Shown here: positions 23,658 through 34,360 of the stretch, piece by piece
Layout of the letters: each line of letters opens with the position of its first letter
Position numbering within the stretch: position 1 is the first letter of the stretch
Assembly: GCA_010093705.1 (NCBI GenBank)
Contig: MU006097.1
Location: 841,701 to 905,700, forward strand
From: Patellaria atrata CBS 101060
Taxonomy: Eukaryota > Ascomycota > Dothideomycetes > Patellariales > Patellariaceae
Direction: 5' to 3'
DNA: 64,000 nt
Program-made: the position numbers and the translations under genes
Notes under the pieces: generated by a model
The model's input: the letters and a program-made list of their open reading frames with translations, nothing else
What the model was told of the DNA's origin: nothing
Databases searched by the model: none

Positions 23658-24674
23658 AATGGGGTTTTTGGGGCGGGTACCGTGTTACATACATACTGTA
23701 TTGTCAAGAACTGCATGTTAGGGACTGCATACCGTAAGGAGTACGTCAGGATAATGGCATGCATTTGAACATAATTTGATAACAGAAAATATCCAACTGT
23801 AGAGTACGGTTTACCACTAAGCTAAGCAGTGCAACTTCCTTTCTGACCAGTATGGGTTGCCGTAAACTTAATGGGACTTCAACTCTTCAGCCTTGTAACA
23901 TCATCTCGTCCGTAAGAACGCGTCTTACGATTCAACGAGGCTGCGTATACGGACAATCTGGTTCTTATCATGCAGGAAAGTTTTTGATACTATTCAATAC
24001 TGATATGGACTCCTATTATCATTTTATGCGGCTGTAACGGACAGTCATCTCGTAGGTTAAGACTCCAATTCTCAACCCAGGTATCGAAGGAGATCCGAGT
24101 ATCAGTAGTATCGACAACTCTGGCCTTGGTTTGAGAGTTCCGTGTGAGCGTCGCACTGCCCTGCATGCACTACTTCAAATGGGTCGTTCTTCTTCGACCT
24201 TAACCTATGTGATCACCTCGTATTAGGCGATAACAGCTAGCCTTAAGACTACCCTTTTCTTCTGCACCTTGACAGTACCGTCAAATCAACAGTCTTTCTT
24301 ATATGTTCTTATTTTCCCGGTGGAGTCTGAATGTACGACTGAACCTCTACCGCCCCATCAACCCTTTTCATATCCTCGTCCAAATGTACGGCTGAACCCC
24401 ATGCTCCCTCCATCAACCCTTTTCTATGAACCCTCAGGCTTCACTAAGTGATACTTGCATATATTGATTGCGTGGCACACTCGCAACCCTTTTCGATAGA
24501 TTCTGTTAAAGCAGCGAGTAGTTGTGTTAAGTGAAGATTTGGGTAACTGATGCCCCAGTTGCTGTAACCCCAAATCATACTAGCCCATTTTTACTGTAGG
24601 TTGCTTTCTATTGTAATTGCTCTCACCTTCCCAACTGAATTATAAATCTGATTTCCCACAGGCATGAGACAGTC
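23658..24674. other. Intergenic; TATA box before zinc-finger gene
   Basis: No gene is seen in this 1 kb. TATAAAT at 24641-24647 lies 28 bases before the zinc-finger ATG. Confidence 0.5.
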
Positions 24675-25370
24675 ATGCCAGCTCTACTGGAACGCAAAGA
24701 ATCATTAGAACCCAGAGCTATAGAGACTATTGATTTTAAACATAAATATTTGAAATGTATAGAATGTTTTAGATCCCTGTTTAAACTCTACGAGCAGGGA
24801 ATAGATTCCGGACACTTGATTATCGCGTGTCCTTTATCATCCTGCACTTTTCTAGCGGCAACGCCAGCAATAATGAGGATGCATAAAGAGACTGGCCATA
24901 GCCGCGAGACTGGCACGACAGGTCATGCGGTATTTGTGTGCAGACAGGATGGTTGTGCTGCGAAGTTTGACCGGTTTGACACTTATCTTCGCCACGAAAA
25001 TGGACATAGTAATTCAGCGCCCCGCTATCCATGTCACCACTGCAGGAAATACCGGGGTATCAATGGGTTTAAGTGTAGAGATCACCTCACCCAGCATCTG
25101 AGGAACTACCACCACATTGGTGAGAGTGATGGGAGCTTCCAAGGAAAGTCTTGTCACCATCAGAACTGCGAGCACTACCGCGAGAAGCATGATAGGCCAT
25201 GGGAGTCAGGTCAAGTATTCCAAAAATCTTCAGACTACCATACACACATGAGGAAAGTGCACGACGAGACCCCTTATCCTTGTAAAGCGCCTGGTTGTGT
25301 TCGTGTCTGGGGAAAGGGCTATTTCTGCGAGGTGGGACATGATCAAGCATATGAAGAAAGAGGATCCTAA
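24675..25370 (+). CDS. C2H2 zinc-finger protein, C-terminus possibly frameshifted
   Basis: A single-exon gene of 231 codons from an ATG at 24675. It has about five Cys/His finger-like units: CPLSSCTFLAATPAIMRMH, CRQDGCAAKFDRFDTYLRH, CHHCRKY...HLTQHLRNYHH, CHHQNC...DYHTHMRKVH, and CKAPGCVRVWGKGYF. Spacing is that of fungal transcription-factor-like or RNA-binding zinc-finger proteins. The last finger has its Cys pair but no His pair before the TAA at 25368. In the +1 frame, just downstream, lies DMIKHMKKEDPKY, which looks like the missing second half of that finger and would extend the protein to TGA at 25396-25398. A one-base lesion near 25327-25335 is therefore likely, real or from sequencing. 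DNA targets unknown. Confidence 0.7.
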   Translation: MPALLERKESLEPRAIETIDFKHKYLKCIECFRSLFKLYEQGIDSGHLIIACPLSSCTFLAATPAIMRMHKETGHSRETGTTGHAVFVCRQDGCAAKFDRFDTYLRHENGHSNSAPRYPCHHCRKYRGINGFKCRDHLTQHLRNYHHIGESDGSFQGKSCHHQNCEHYREKHDRPWESGQVFQKSSDYHTHMRKVHDETPYPCKAPGCVRVWGKGYFCEVGHDQAYEERGS

Positions 25371-25899
25371 GTACGCAGCTACAAACAACCATGGTTGAGT
25401 AAGGTAGTCTTCCGGGGAGGGACTCAGTATTTAATTTTACTGTGGTCTGTCCTTACAATTCTGGTTCTTGTTCCTCCGTCTATTCCCGTTTCTCCTTTCC
25501 CACTCAAAAAACACAAAAATATGTACCACCCCTTACTTCAACGACGTTACCACTAGATTCTCATTTCCCAGTATAACATGTCAGCCGCGCCGTTTTCTTT
25601 TGTTGGGCGTTTTTAGGTTCCGGTTGGTAGATTAGAATACACTGTCGTTACCGTAACTCTGCTCGCCCTCCATTCAGTGATATTAGTTTCGTGACGCCAA
25701 AGGATCGAGCTATCTGCATCAGGGTATATTGCTCGTTGCTATCTTAGGTATCATCTCCAGTTCCTCCTCTTACTTCCTATGTTCTTCCGAATGCACTGTA
25801 AGAAAACGCTGAATGCAACGACAATATTAAAATCCACAACATAAATTTCCATACACATAAGGCCCCTACATTATCTCTCATGGAAAACAATGGTCAAAT
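25371..25899. other. Intergenic, convergent 3' regions
   Basis: Between the ends of the zinc-finger gene and the leftward heme-oxygenase-like gene. No gene seen. Confidence 0.5.
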
Positions 25900-27093
25900 C
25901 TACACCACCCTCCACACAGCCCACCATACCACAGCTCCCGCAACCAAAACCGCGCCCGCCAAATCCCGGACCGCGATCTTGCGCATCCCGAAGTGAATCT
26001 CTTGGTTCCAGACATCACCCGCTACCAGGGGGATAACCATATTTTCATCTTTCCCCTCCCCCTTCTCCTTTAGACCCTCCTCCCTTACCTCCTCAACCCT
26101 CTTAACCCCCTTCTCTCTCACCACCTTCATCGGCACAACAATATGCTTCGGCGTCGCCAACAAACAATCCAACTCCTCCACAACGCGAATACTAAACGCA
26201 AAAATACTCAACGCCTCACCAATAACATCCCTCCTCTCCGCCTGCGTGAGAACCATATCGGCAGCCGCAAACCCCGCCTTAAACTCCGCCTTGACATCCT
26301 CGCCATCAGCCTCGCCCTCAAAGTTAAAAAACCGTAGCGGCACCTCCGGCGTAGCATCCAGATTGTTTATGGAGTCCTGCTGCGATGCATCCGCCCGCCG
26401 CCTCCTATCCCTCGAACTCGACGCCGGCGGCGCAGAAAGCCAGAACTCACGCGGCGCGGAGGCGAGCTGGGCGCGGATCCAGCGCCCCCCGGAGAATAGC
26501 GCCATATACAGCACCCAGGCGTACGCGAGGAGGACGTGTGGGCGAGCTTGTGCGGTGGCGGTGAGGTGGGCGGCGAAGTCTTGTACGACTTCGCCGGGGA
26601 AGTGGGAGAGGTGCGCTGCGAGGTCTACGTCGCTTAGACCATAGAGTTGGGCGAGGTCTTGTTTGAGACGGGTGGAGCGGGGGAGGCCGGGGGGGAGGAG
26701 GGTCGATAAGAGACTGAGAAGGGCGGGCCGCGGAGGGGTGGTGTCTGGAGAGGAGAGGAGGAGAGAGAGGGAGGGGTTGCGCGGGGTTGAGAGGTCGGAG
26801 AGGTCGGAGAGGAGGGACTCGATTGTGAGGTAGATGTGTGCGAAGTGCGTTAAGCCGTGGGTGTAGAGTCTTGGGGATGATGAGATAGGAGGGAGGGCCA
26901 GGGGGAGACGGGAGGTTAGGAAGCGGTTCAGGGTTGTGTGGGGTTGTCTATACGTTCATAGTCAGTATAATTAGTTACCTGCGAGTATATTGGACGGGTA
27001 CCTCGTAGCAGCGTTTATCTCTGCGCTCAGCGAGCTTGGAGGCGGCGAAAGCGGCGGTGCGGGCATATTGGGAGAGTTCTCTTGCGAAAGCAT
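25900..27093 (-). CDS. Heme-oxygenase-like protein with C-terminal membrane anchor
   Basis: Exon 1 (27093-27002) and exon 2 (26947-25900) are joined across a 54-base intron (GTACCC donor, TACTGAC branch, TAG acceptor), giving 379 residues. The region AEINAATRQPHTTLNRFL has the N-terminal His that serves as proximal heme ligand in heme oxygenases, followed by helical segments (HGLTHFAHIYLTIESLLSDL; QDLAQLYGLSDVDLAAHLSH) and the distal-side helix YAWVLYMALFSGGRWIRAQL. The C-terminus ends in a hydrophobic helix (GAVLVAGAVVWWAVWRVV), a tail anchor probably in the ER, as in Hmx1-type enzymes. A true heme oxygenase would degrade heme to biliverdin, CO and iron; fungal relatives are divergent and activity is not proven. 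An unusually long Ser/Pro/Leu-rich first half and a charged stretch (residues 300-340) are notable. Confidence 0.8.
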
Positions 27094-28498
27094 TATGAAA
27101 GACGAGACGGGAAGTCTCGTAGAGCGCGTCGCGCAGCCCTATTTAAGTCACCTTGAGGACTTCATGGTGTTGTAGGCAGAAGAGCAAAAGGCCGGCACGT
27201 GGAAGATATCAGAGTCAAGGTGAGGCCACGCGGGATGGGCAAGGATGCTCGGAGCCGGGGCGCCACATCCCGTGCTGGGACATAGTATTAAACTACCGGT
27301 TCCTATGTCAAGTGATGACAGCTTTGGTTTCTGATGAGAAGTGAGATGTCTTTGGTGATACGAAGGAATTATGGGAGATGATCAGGGACAAGTGATTAGA
27401 TTTCGACGTTCAGCGCAAGGTTACGTCATGTGAGGCTGAAATGGAATCGCTGGTGAGGCTTGACTTCGATACCTCCTGAGGGTAGTGTCCTTCCGTTACA
27501 CATATCACTTAATAAAGAGCAAAATTAAACTATACCTAAGTGGATTGCTATACTTGAATGATGAATATAAAATAATGGTCATTTATCTGCTGCACAAGGT
27601 GAGTAAGTTCTATCCATCATCTACGGTGGACCTAACCATGTGAATTAGATAGATAGGTACCTTAGGGTTCTTCAAAGGATTCAATACCCTCTTGTATGAC
27701 TAATTTTAGCACTTTCGTCGATCCGATATCATTGCGATATACATAAATGTCAAGCCCTAAATTGAAGTACACCTCGGCCTTGATTTGCCTGTTATGTTCG
27801 CGATAAATCAATCCGATCGAGATGGAAACCCATATGGTGTAGTTTCTATCTCCACCGACTAAATTCCGGCCTTGAGCCCTACATTATGGAGAATCTTTTG
27901 CGCTTCATCAACAAAATCCCCTACCGCAAATGATGCTTGGTCCAGAACTGTTTCTTCATAACATCTTGAAGGTTGAATTCGTAACCTCAGAATCTCCATT
28001 CTTAGAAACCTAAGATAGCACTACTTTTCTCTCACTCCTAATGGAACTTTTTAAGAATTTAAAAAAAATGGGAAAAAAGAAAAAAAGTTGCAAAAGAAAA
28101 CCTCCGTAGAGGAGGGAAAGTTATAACCTGGCGAACGCATTTAACTTCATAAAGAAAATATTCTGGCGGAAGCGGGGCTCGAACTAATGACTTGTTGACT
28201 GATAGGAAATTGACTGAAGGAAATATGACAAATGAGAATGCCACCACTAAGCCATTGCCGCCAGAATTGAAAGTGAGCAGCATTTGAGCGTCTATGAGGG
28301 ACTTGTTTGGTGAAGGATTTTGTTTGAACCTGCCTCCTTTACAATATAGTTATTATTCTTGAATGCAGGACCATTGTTGAGGTAGAGTGTAAGTAAGTGA
28401 GATTCAGCTCGGAGGTCCGGATTAGTACGATCCTTCAATTGGAGTCTAAACTACGATAGCTGACGGTATCTTTACCATTATTTCACCTATAATAATTG
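27094..28498. other. Intergenic with tRNA-like hairpin remnant
   Basis: No protein gene seen in about 1.4 kb, which is AT-rich and contains A/T homopolymer runs near 28060-28085. The only structure noted is the inverted-repeat element at 28161-28266 described separately. Confidence 0.45.
28161..28266 (-). other. Degenerate tRNA-like element
   Basis: On the minus strand a perfect 9-base inverted repeat (TTCTGGCGG ... CCGCCAGAA) encloses about 88 bases. Inside are a D-arm-like stretch (GGCTTAGTGGTGGCA) and a T-loop-like GTTCGAGCCCCGC. The 5' half of the T stem does not pair and no anticodon stem can be built, so I do not call a working tRNA. A short sequence, TTGACTGA(T)AGGAAA, occurs twice within it. 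It may be a tRNA pseudogene or a tRNA-derived element. Confidence 0.25.
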
Positions 28499-29149
28499 CT
28501 ACGGAGAATTAAGATTCGTCTTACTCATGAACCTTTTTGTACGATTTACACTATTTTCGGCCTCGCTCAAGGTCCACTGAAATCCTTCGTATCGAAAGAC
28601 TGTTTCTTTTCCATCTTCAGTTCTCCTCTGATTTGCTCTATTAACCATCCACCGCGCTAACATCACCCTGTAGATGTTTCCGCCATTTCTATATCTTGAA
28701 CCGCTTTTGTATTCTTTTGTCCTACGAAGAGCCAAATGTTGAGTTAGTAGAAAGGATAGATCGACTCACGGCGCATTGAACCCATGCTTCTCTTTCATCT
28801 CTCGCATGGTCTCATTGAGGCTATCGTTCCCCCAAATATATAATTTCTCGATCTCGTCATACTGCTTTTTCCAATCCAAATTTTGATATCTCGACCTCCG
28901 CGGTGCTGCGGGTGATACCCGTGTTGCTTTTGGTGGTACGATGCTCTGATACGATACATCAGAATCTACTGCTGTTGAACCACTGGATTCTACATCGGTA
29001 GCATTGTGCAACTCTGGCCCAGCTATTGTCCTCACTTGTTGCCCATGTGGTGTAAGTGTATATGCCACGTCATATTCGGGCCCGGTTGAAGGAGGAAGAT
29101 TAAAAGGTTTGCCCGTCGAAGAAGAATTCAGGCATCTGGCTCCCTTCAT
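28499..29149 (-). CDS. Short Clr5-domain protein
   Basis: Exon 1 (29149-28770) and exon 2 (28721-28499) flank a 48-base intron (GTGAGT donor, CTAAC branch, TAG acceptor); total 200 residues. The join falls inside the recognisable domain: DWKKQYDEIEKLYIWGNDSL, then ETMREMKEKHGFNAP, then TKEYKSGSRYRNGGNIYR. This matches the fungal Clr5 domain pattern (W..Q..I..LY..E..L...M..M...HGF.A....YK.R...WG..KN), although the WG of the last segment is changed. Residues 1-85 are a low-complexity Pro/Ser/Thr/Val region. Fungal Clr5 proteins are often larger, with ankyrin or other C-terminal parts; here the protein ends about 60 residues after the domain. Function unknown; the name comes from an S. pombe silencing factor. 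Confidence 0.7.
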
Positions 29150-31739
29150 TCTTAGGTTCGCAAGGCTGAGTTACTGCCAGGTGGTTTATGAAGCTGATAA
29201 GATCCTACTATCAACCGATTGGTGTGGGAAAATACTACGTTATGTTTCATTTCTAGGAAATCAAAACTTACGGAGAAACAAACGGCTTCTTATACATATG
29301 CTGAGTTGCGTTATAAAGAGATAAAATACGTAGTCGCAACAGTTTTCAAAAGTCCACAAAAGTTTCGGCCAGCAAGGCGCAGGACAGCCTCACATAAGCA
29401 GTATGCATGCTAAGGGGATATGTTCAGATGGGGGACAAGTTTCGGTCAGTGCCAATTAGCCAAAGGTAAGAAATAGTTCTCAACTTCAATAGTACCCTGC
29501 TATAGCCTGATACAGAACCCTTTCGATGCAAGAATCTGCCCTTAGTTTTATTGGCTTATACCATAGAATATCCAAGAACTTGATAGGACCAGGATTTGGA
29601 CCTGCGAAGGAATCAAGAGGGCACAAAAGTTTCGATCCAATTATATACGATCATGGGATAAGGTGATCCTAATAATCGTCACATTTTATTTCCTCATACT
29701 AACTTAATGGTTCGAAAGTCCTCAAAGGAATTTAAGACCAGTTGATAGCAGATATAAAAATGGGTTCCCGCACAGCGCTTCTTTACATCTTCAATTCAGA
29801 TCATTCCGACTGCAAGATAAAGTGACAATTATTACTACAGATCCAAGTCTACGGTTCGCCCCCAACCTTATAGATGCCCTCTACTAGAAGGAAGGACAAA
29901 AACATGACGGGGAACAATGGCCCATCCCAGAAGCACGGTGAAACAGAGACGACTTCGAGTACCGTCGCCAAGGTACTGTTGACTATTTCCTGGATGCTCG
30001 TTGTCGATAGAACTCTGACAGTGTTGGTTTATCCAGGACCCAACTCCAAAGGGCCAACCCTCTCTAAAGATCGGTCCCAAACCATCAGTCCAATATGTCC
30101 AAGTTCATCGCGATTGGTTGAATAAAGGCAGTTTTGATGGGGAGATTTGCAAATCTATGGATCCAAACGTGAGTGTTATGATGCAAAGATAGATGAGGGA
30201 AGGGATGAAAGAACAACCTTACCATACTATCGGCCAAGTTGTATCGCTACCCGATATGCCCTATGCTTCAGCTGTAACGAACAATAATGGCGAGCATTAG
30301 ATGCACCGATCGTGGTAGGTTTGGGGGAACGTTCAGAGTTCTCGTCGATGATCCTGTGACTAGCGAGAAGAGTCGTGGCTGCCATTTGGTCGGTATAGGA
30401 GAATTGTTGGTCTTCTTGAGACGTTTAAGTTTTGAACTCATCTATTGTGGTCGTTGTGCGTTTCGCGCTCGAAGATCTATATACAAACCAGAACGTATCG
30501 ATCCTTCTGTTGGGTGTCCCTAACACCTCCTTGGATGTTCCTTTTTGTTTAGTGAAAAGATACTCACATCTCCTCTGTTTACTGAAAATTTTCTAGCCGA
30601 TGTCCCCCCTTTTCTTTCAAATTTCGTAGCTGTACTTTTTGCTTAGAACATCTATATCTGAAGGATCGACGACCGCAAGCGAATTAAGAAACAAATACAA
30701 CCGATCTACAATCGACAAGTGTCTAGATCATCAAAATGCTGAGGATCTGGTGGGTAGTTTAGAATTCGAAGGTGGGAAATGAGCATATAGCAAGCATGCG
30801 GCATAATAACAGCATGATCATGAGGAATGAAGTGCTACCCAGTTTACCTAAGGTATCTAACTGCACATGAAAAGCATATGTGAAAGGAGCTGCTGCAAGC
30901 ACCTACTCAATCATGCTTCTTCACCTCTCATATTATCAATTGCATAGCTGACTACGCTGACTTCGACTGAGATGAAAATCTTTGCGTTACCTTGCCTAGC
31001 GTAGTTCGACAGAGCTCGACGACCTTTAATCTCTTAGAGACTCCTTGCCTGGAGAATTCCTTGCTCTTGATTTCGTATGAACGGTGTATGGAGTTTCATA
31101 AATAGTAATAATTATCGACTTCAGGGCACCGTCTCTTTCATTGATTGTAGTATTTTCACGTCGACATGAGACATCGAATAGGTAGAACTAGCGGTGGTTC
31201 TAGGCCTAAGGTAGACTAAGATAGTTTAGTACGGCACTAACTCGTCTCTATTTCCACAGCATCTTTCTTTCTCCTTTACGAACCTAACTTCTTACCGATA
31301 AATCTACGCGACCGACACATTGACCCGCACTCTATCATTACGGTAATGTGCATTAGCGACCTGGCGTTCAAAAATGTGCGCGTTATACTTTGATCATAAG
31401 AATAGCTAGAGCAAGTCGAGCAACCAGAAGAGCGTAGTCTGACATGATATGATGTATTGTGGCAATTGCAAGCAAATGATAGAAACAATGGCGCTGACAA
31501 CGAAAGAATATTCGATCATATTATCCCTTCCCTTCAATTTACCATCATTTCAATCCTCAGGATATCGTCATTCGACCTGGTTCGACTCCGAACGAAAGAG
31601 GGTAAAAGAATTTCAATAGATTTGCAACGAGCGGGTGGAGTTAGAAACTTTTAGCGATAAAAGGAATAAAAAGGAAACCAGAGCTTCACATGTTAGGAGA
31701 GACCCATATCAACCAGACTGAGTGGCCAAAGGGGTCTTT
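29150..31739. other. Intergenic, 2.6 kb, no convincing gene
   Basis: Short frames occur on both strands (for example 83 codons at 29874-30125 with a TATAAAAA motif about 120 bases upstream, and 78 codons at 30287-30523), but none has a recognisable domain or splice partners. The DNA is AT-rich. Confidence 0.4.
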
Positions 31740-32376
31740 TTTTTCATCCAATCAATCGAAAGTCTCTAGAACATCTTCAAATAATATTTCCGAGCCTAAC
31801 TTTTCTAATACCCGCCCGCAAGGAGAATTCTTATAAGGTAACATACCAGCTTCGAGAAGCCTTTCAGCACTCTTCATCATCTCTAGATCTTCACCGATGA
31901 CTACGATCAATTCTACAAGAGCTTATATAAGACAATATTTAGCGTCGAATGTTTCTAACAGCCGCTCAGCGTAATCTACTAGTAGGTAGTTCTTGTCATA
32001 TCTTTACAATGGTCCGTTGCTGATAATATTCTCAATATTTCCATTTCAGCGAACAGAGCTGCCGTCATAAGAAGATGCGGGCCCTGCAGACGAGGACACA
32101 CGCTGTACTCCGTCCAGCGGTCTAGAAGCAGCCGAAGTACGTCATCATTATTGTGTGTGGTTGCAGTAGTTAAAGGTGTCCGCCCTATTATGTATTTGGC
32201 GTTGATATTGGCTCCATATTCTAAGAGCAAGGCCGTGAACTCCACACTATTCCTTTGCGCCGCATGGATGAGCGATGTTTTGAAGTCAACCCCAGCTGCT
32301 TCTGGGTCTCCTGTCCATTGGATGTCTAGTGCATTAGGATTTGCTCCTTGGCTGAGAAGCACAGCGACAGCACGGT

Positions 32377-32412
<36 letters not shown>

Positions 32413-33600
32413 CTAGCAGCTGCCAAGCTAAAGGAGTACGCCCTAGAGCATCAGCGACGTCTAGTGCCTCGGGATGAAGAAGAACTTCAGACTCTAGCTT
32501 CTGTAGAGACATCCCCAAAACTATCTTGTGGATCTGATTATAATTCTGGTCCTCAACCCAATCGCCCCCAGCTGTTAGACTTCTAATTGTTTCTTCACCT
32601 TCTTTGGACGGGAACCTTTGCAGGATGAAATCGTGCGCTTTGTTCCTTGGACTATTATCATGGGTACCGATAGGTCTGTATGGACAAGATTAGCCGGCTT
32701 CCTCATTTGCCGATACTATTTTTGACTTTCTGGTTACGTACCGATAGTCAGGATCCGCACCTGCTTGAAGTAGAAATTTCGCTGTTTCCACTGTTTTCCG
32801 TAAACAGCCCACTATTATAATAAGCTTCGGGAAGAGAAATATGGAAACAATTAGGCGAGACGCTTCCGTGTAACACAGAATAGCCTCTGGTACTGCTTAC
32901 GTCGCGGGGTGATGCTAAGCTACGCTTAAATAGGTCCTTGACCCATGGATATTCCCACTCAAAGCCAAATCAACACATTGAGCAGAATCGGGTACTCTGC
33001 GAAGAAAGCTCAGTTGCATATGTGGACCGACGTTAGGATGGTTGTCAATTGAAATCGAACGGTCTGGGACCAAAAAAATCCTAACGGAAACCCGTATTCC
33101 ACGCTGACATGAGAAGACTGAGCCTTTTCACGGCTGGACTGGTTACATTTTGGAGTCGAGAGTGGTAATTCAGCTTATTCAGCAAATACTTTACCGAATA
33201 CTTTGTCAACGATCGCGGGTGTACTGGACTTACGTTGTGTGTGGCACACACAGGAACAACCAGGCCGACATTTCGAACCACATTGTGTTAGCCTTACTCC
33301 TACAGCGTCAACACGCGGAGAGTCTGTCGACTGCGTAGAGGCCGAAGATTGCCTGCGCGGGTAGGGTGGTCCACGGTAGGGCCCAATTTGGCTCTCGTGG
33401 AAGCGCTCTGCCTGCGACCTGAGCATATTCTCTACCTTGCCTAACCTCTCGTCAACTTGTTGATTTACTTGAGAGACAGATACCTTCAAGTAGTCCTGAT
33501 GGTGGGCAATAGACCAAAGAAACCCTCCAGGCAACTGGCTTTGATCATGAGCTCTTTTCAAGGTGACGGTAGAAACTTGTCTGCTAACCTGGGCCTATGC
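31740..33600 (-). pseudogene. Decayed ankyrin-repeat protein gene
   Basis: Pieces of one fungal ankyrin-family protein lie in order on the minus strand but in shifting frames. From the N-terminus: QQVDERLGKVENML and CGSKCRPGCSCVCH (33560-33180); after a TAA at 33177-33175, SVEYGFPLGFFWSQTVRFQL; in another frame RRVPDSAQCVDLALSGNI (about 32990); in a third KDLFKRSLASPRDVSSTRGY; then KFLLQAGADPDYR, an intron (32741-32676), and the main 179-codon stretch with ankyrin units (LGRTPLAWQLL; VLLSQGANPNALDI; ALLLEYGANINAKYIIGRTP) down to 31979. Beyond its stop, another frame continues (LLVDYAERLLETFDAKYC) with a further TAA, to about 31740. At least five frame breaks and two stops exclude a working product. 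A poly-C tract interrupts it at 32378-32410. Confidence 0.8.
32378..32410. repeat. Homopolymer tract of 33 C
   Basis: An unbroken run of 33 cytosines, read as poly-Gly in the ankyrin pseudogene at the place where family members have an ordinary ankyrin helix. It is either a slippage expansion in unconstrained DNA or an assembly artefact; its exact length is unreliable. Confidence 0.9.
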
Positions 33601-34360
33601 GTGATATGATATGTCTAATGGGTTGTCAATTCGTCAACAGCGATATTCAGCACTTTTACCATGGCTTTTATATATGATGGGCACCGAGTAGGATGCTTAG
33701 GTCCGCTTTACTGTTTTTGTATCCTACTGTAAAGACTGCACTTGAGGTGCTCCTTTATGAACTGGTAAGCGGCAAAATTCGGTATCTTGCTACTATCGAA
33801 ATAGGATATAGGCCATCCACAAACTACCTTTAGACTCGTTGACTTTGGTAGTTCGCTTGCTTTAAGACCTATTGAATGTGAGAGTCACTCTCAGCAGGTT
33901 GCAAACCTGACCGCTCCTCTCGCACAGTCGTAAGTTTATGTTCTATTCCTAAACCAGCAACTATGAGTGGGAGGATTGGCGGATTGAAAACCCTCTTGGG
34001 ATGATTCGAGGGGAACCACAAGTGCTGGCTTGGTAAATGATCATATTTCTGCTAGGTAACCCCGCAAAGACAAAGAACAATGAGTTACACAGCGTTTCCT
34101 ATCTGAACAGCTGAATCATTGGTGAGTATCTGTTCGAAGAGCCGGATTTCAAGCCCTAAATCCTTCGATCATCCTTTAAGAAACCACGCATGTTGTGATT
34201 GTGAGATTTCCTTGTAGAACGATATAACAGGTGAAATTCGATTGACTGTCCCTATTTATTATTGTTTTCAACCCAGATATTTGTTGAACTGTTAATTAGT
34301 GGCTTTATTATCCAGTGGCTGTACACCGTACACAGCGAGAACATCTGGTTCCTTGCTACT
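33601..34360. other. Intergenic between two pseudogenes
   Basis: No gene seen. A short plus-strand frame near 33820-33955 reads RLVDFGSSLALRPIECESHS, faintly like a kinase DFG segment, but nothing else of a kinase is present. Confidence 0.35.

Noticed and set aside
29874-30125. 83-codon frame downstream of a TATAAAAA motif
   Set aside because: No domain or splice structure; composition not clearly coding.
33820-33955. VDFGSSLALRPIE, kinase DFG-like segment
   Set aside because: No other kinase motif upstream or downstream in any frame.
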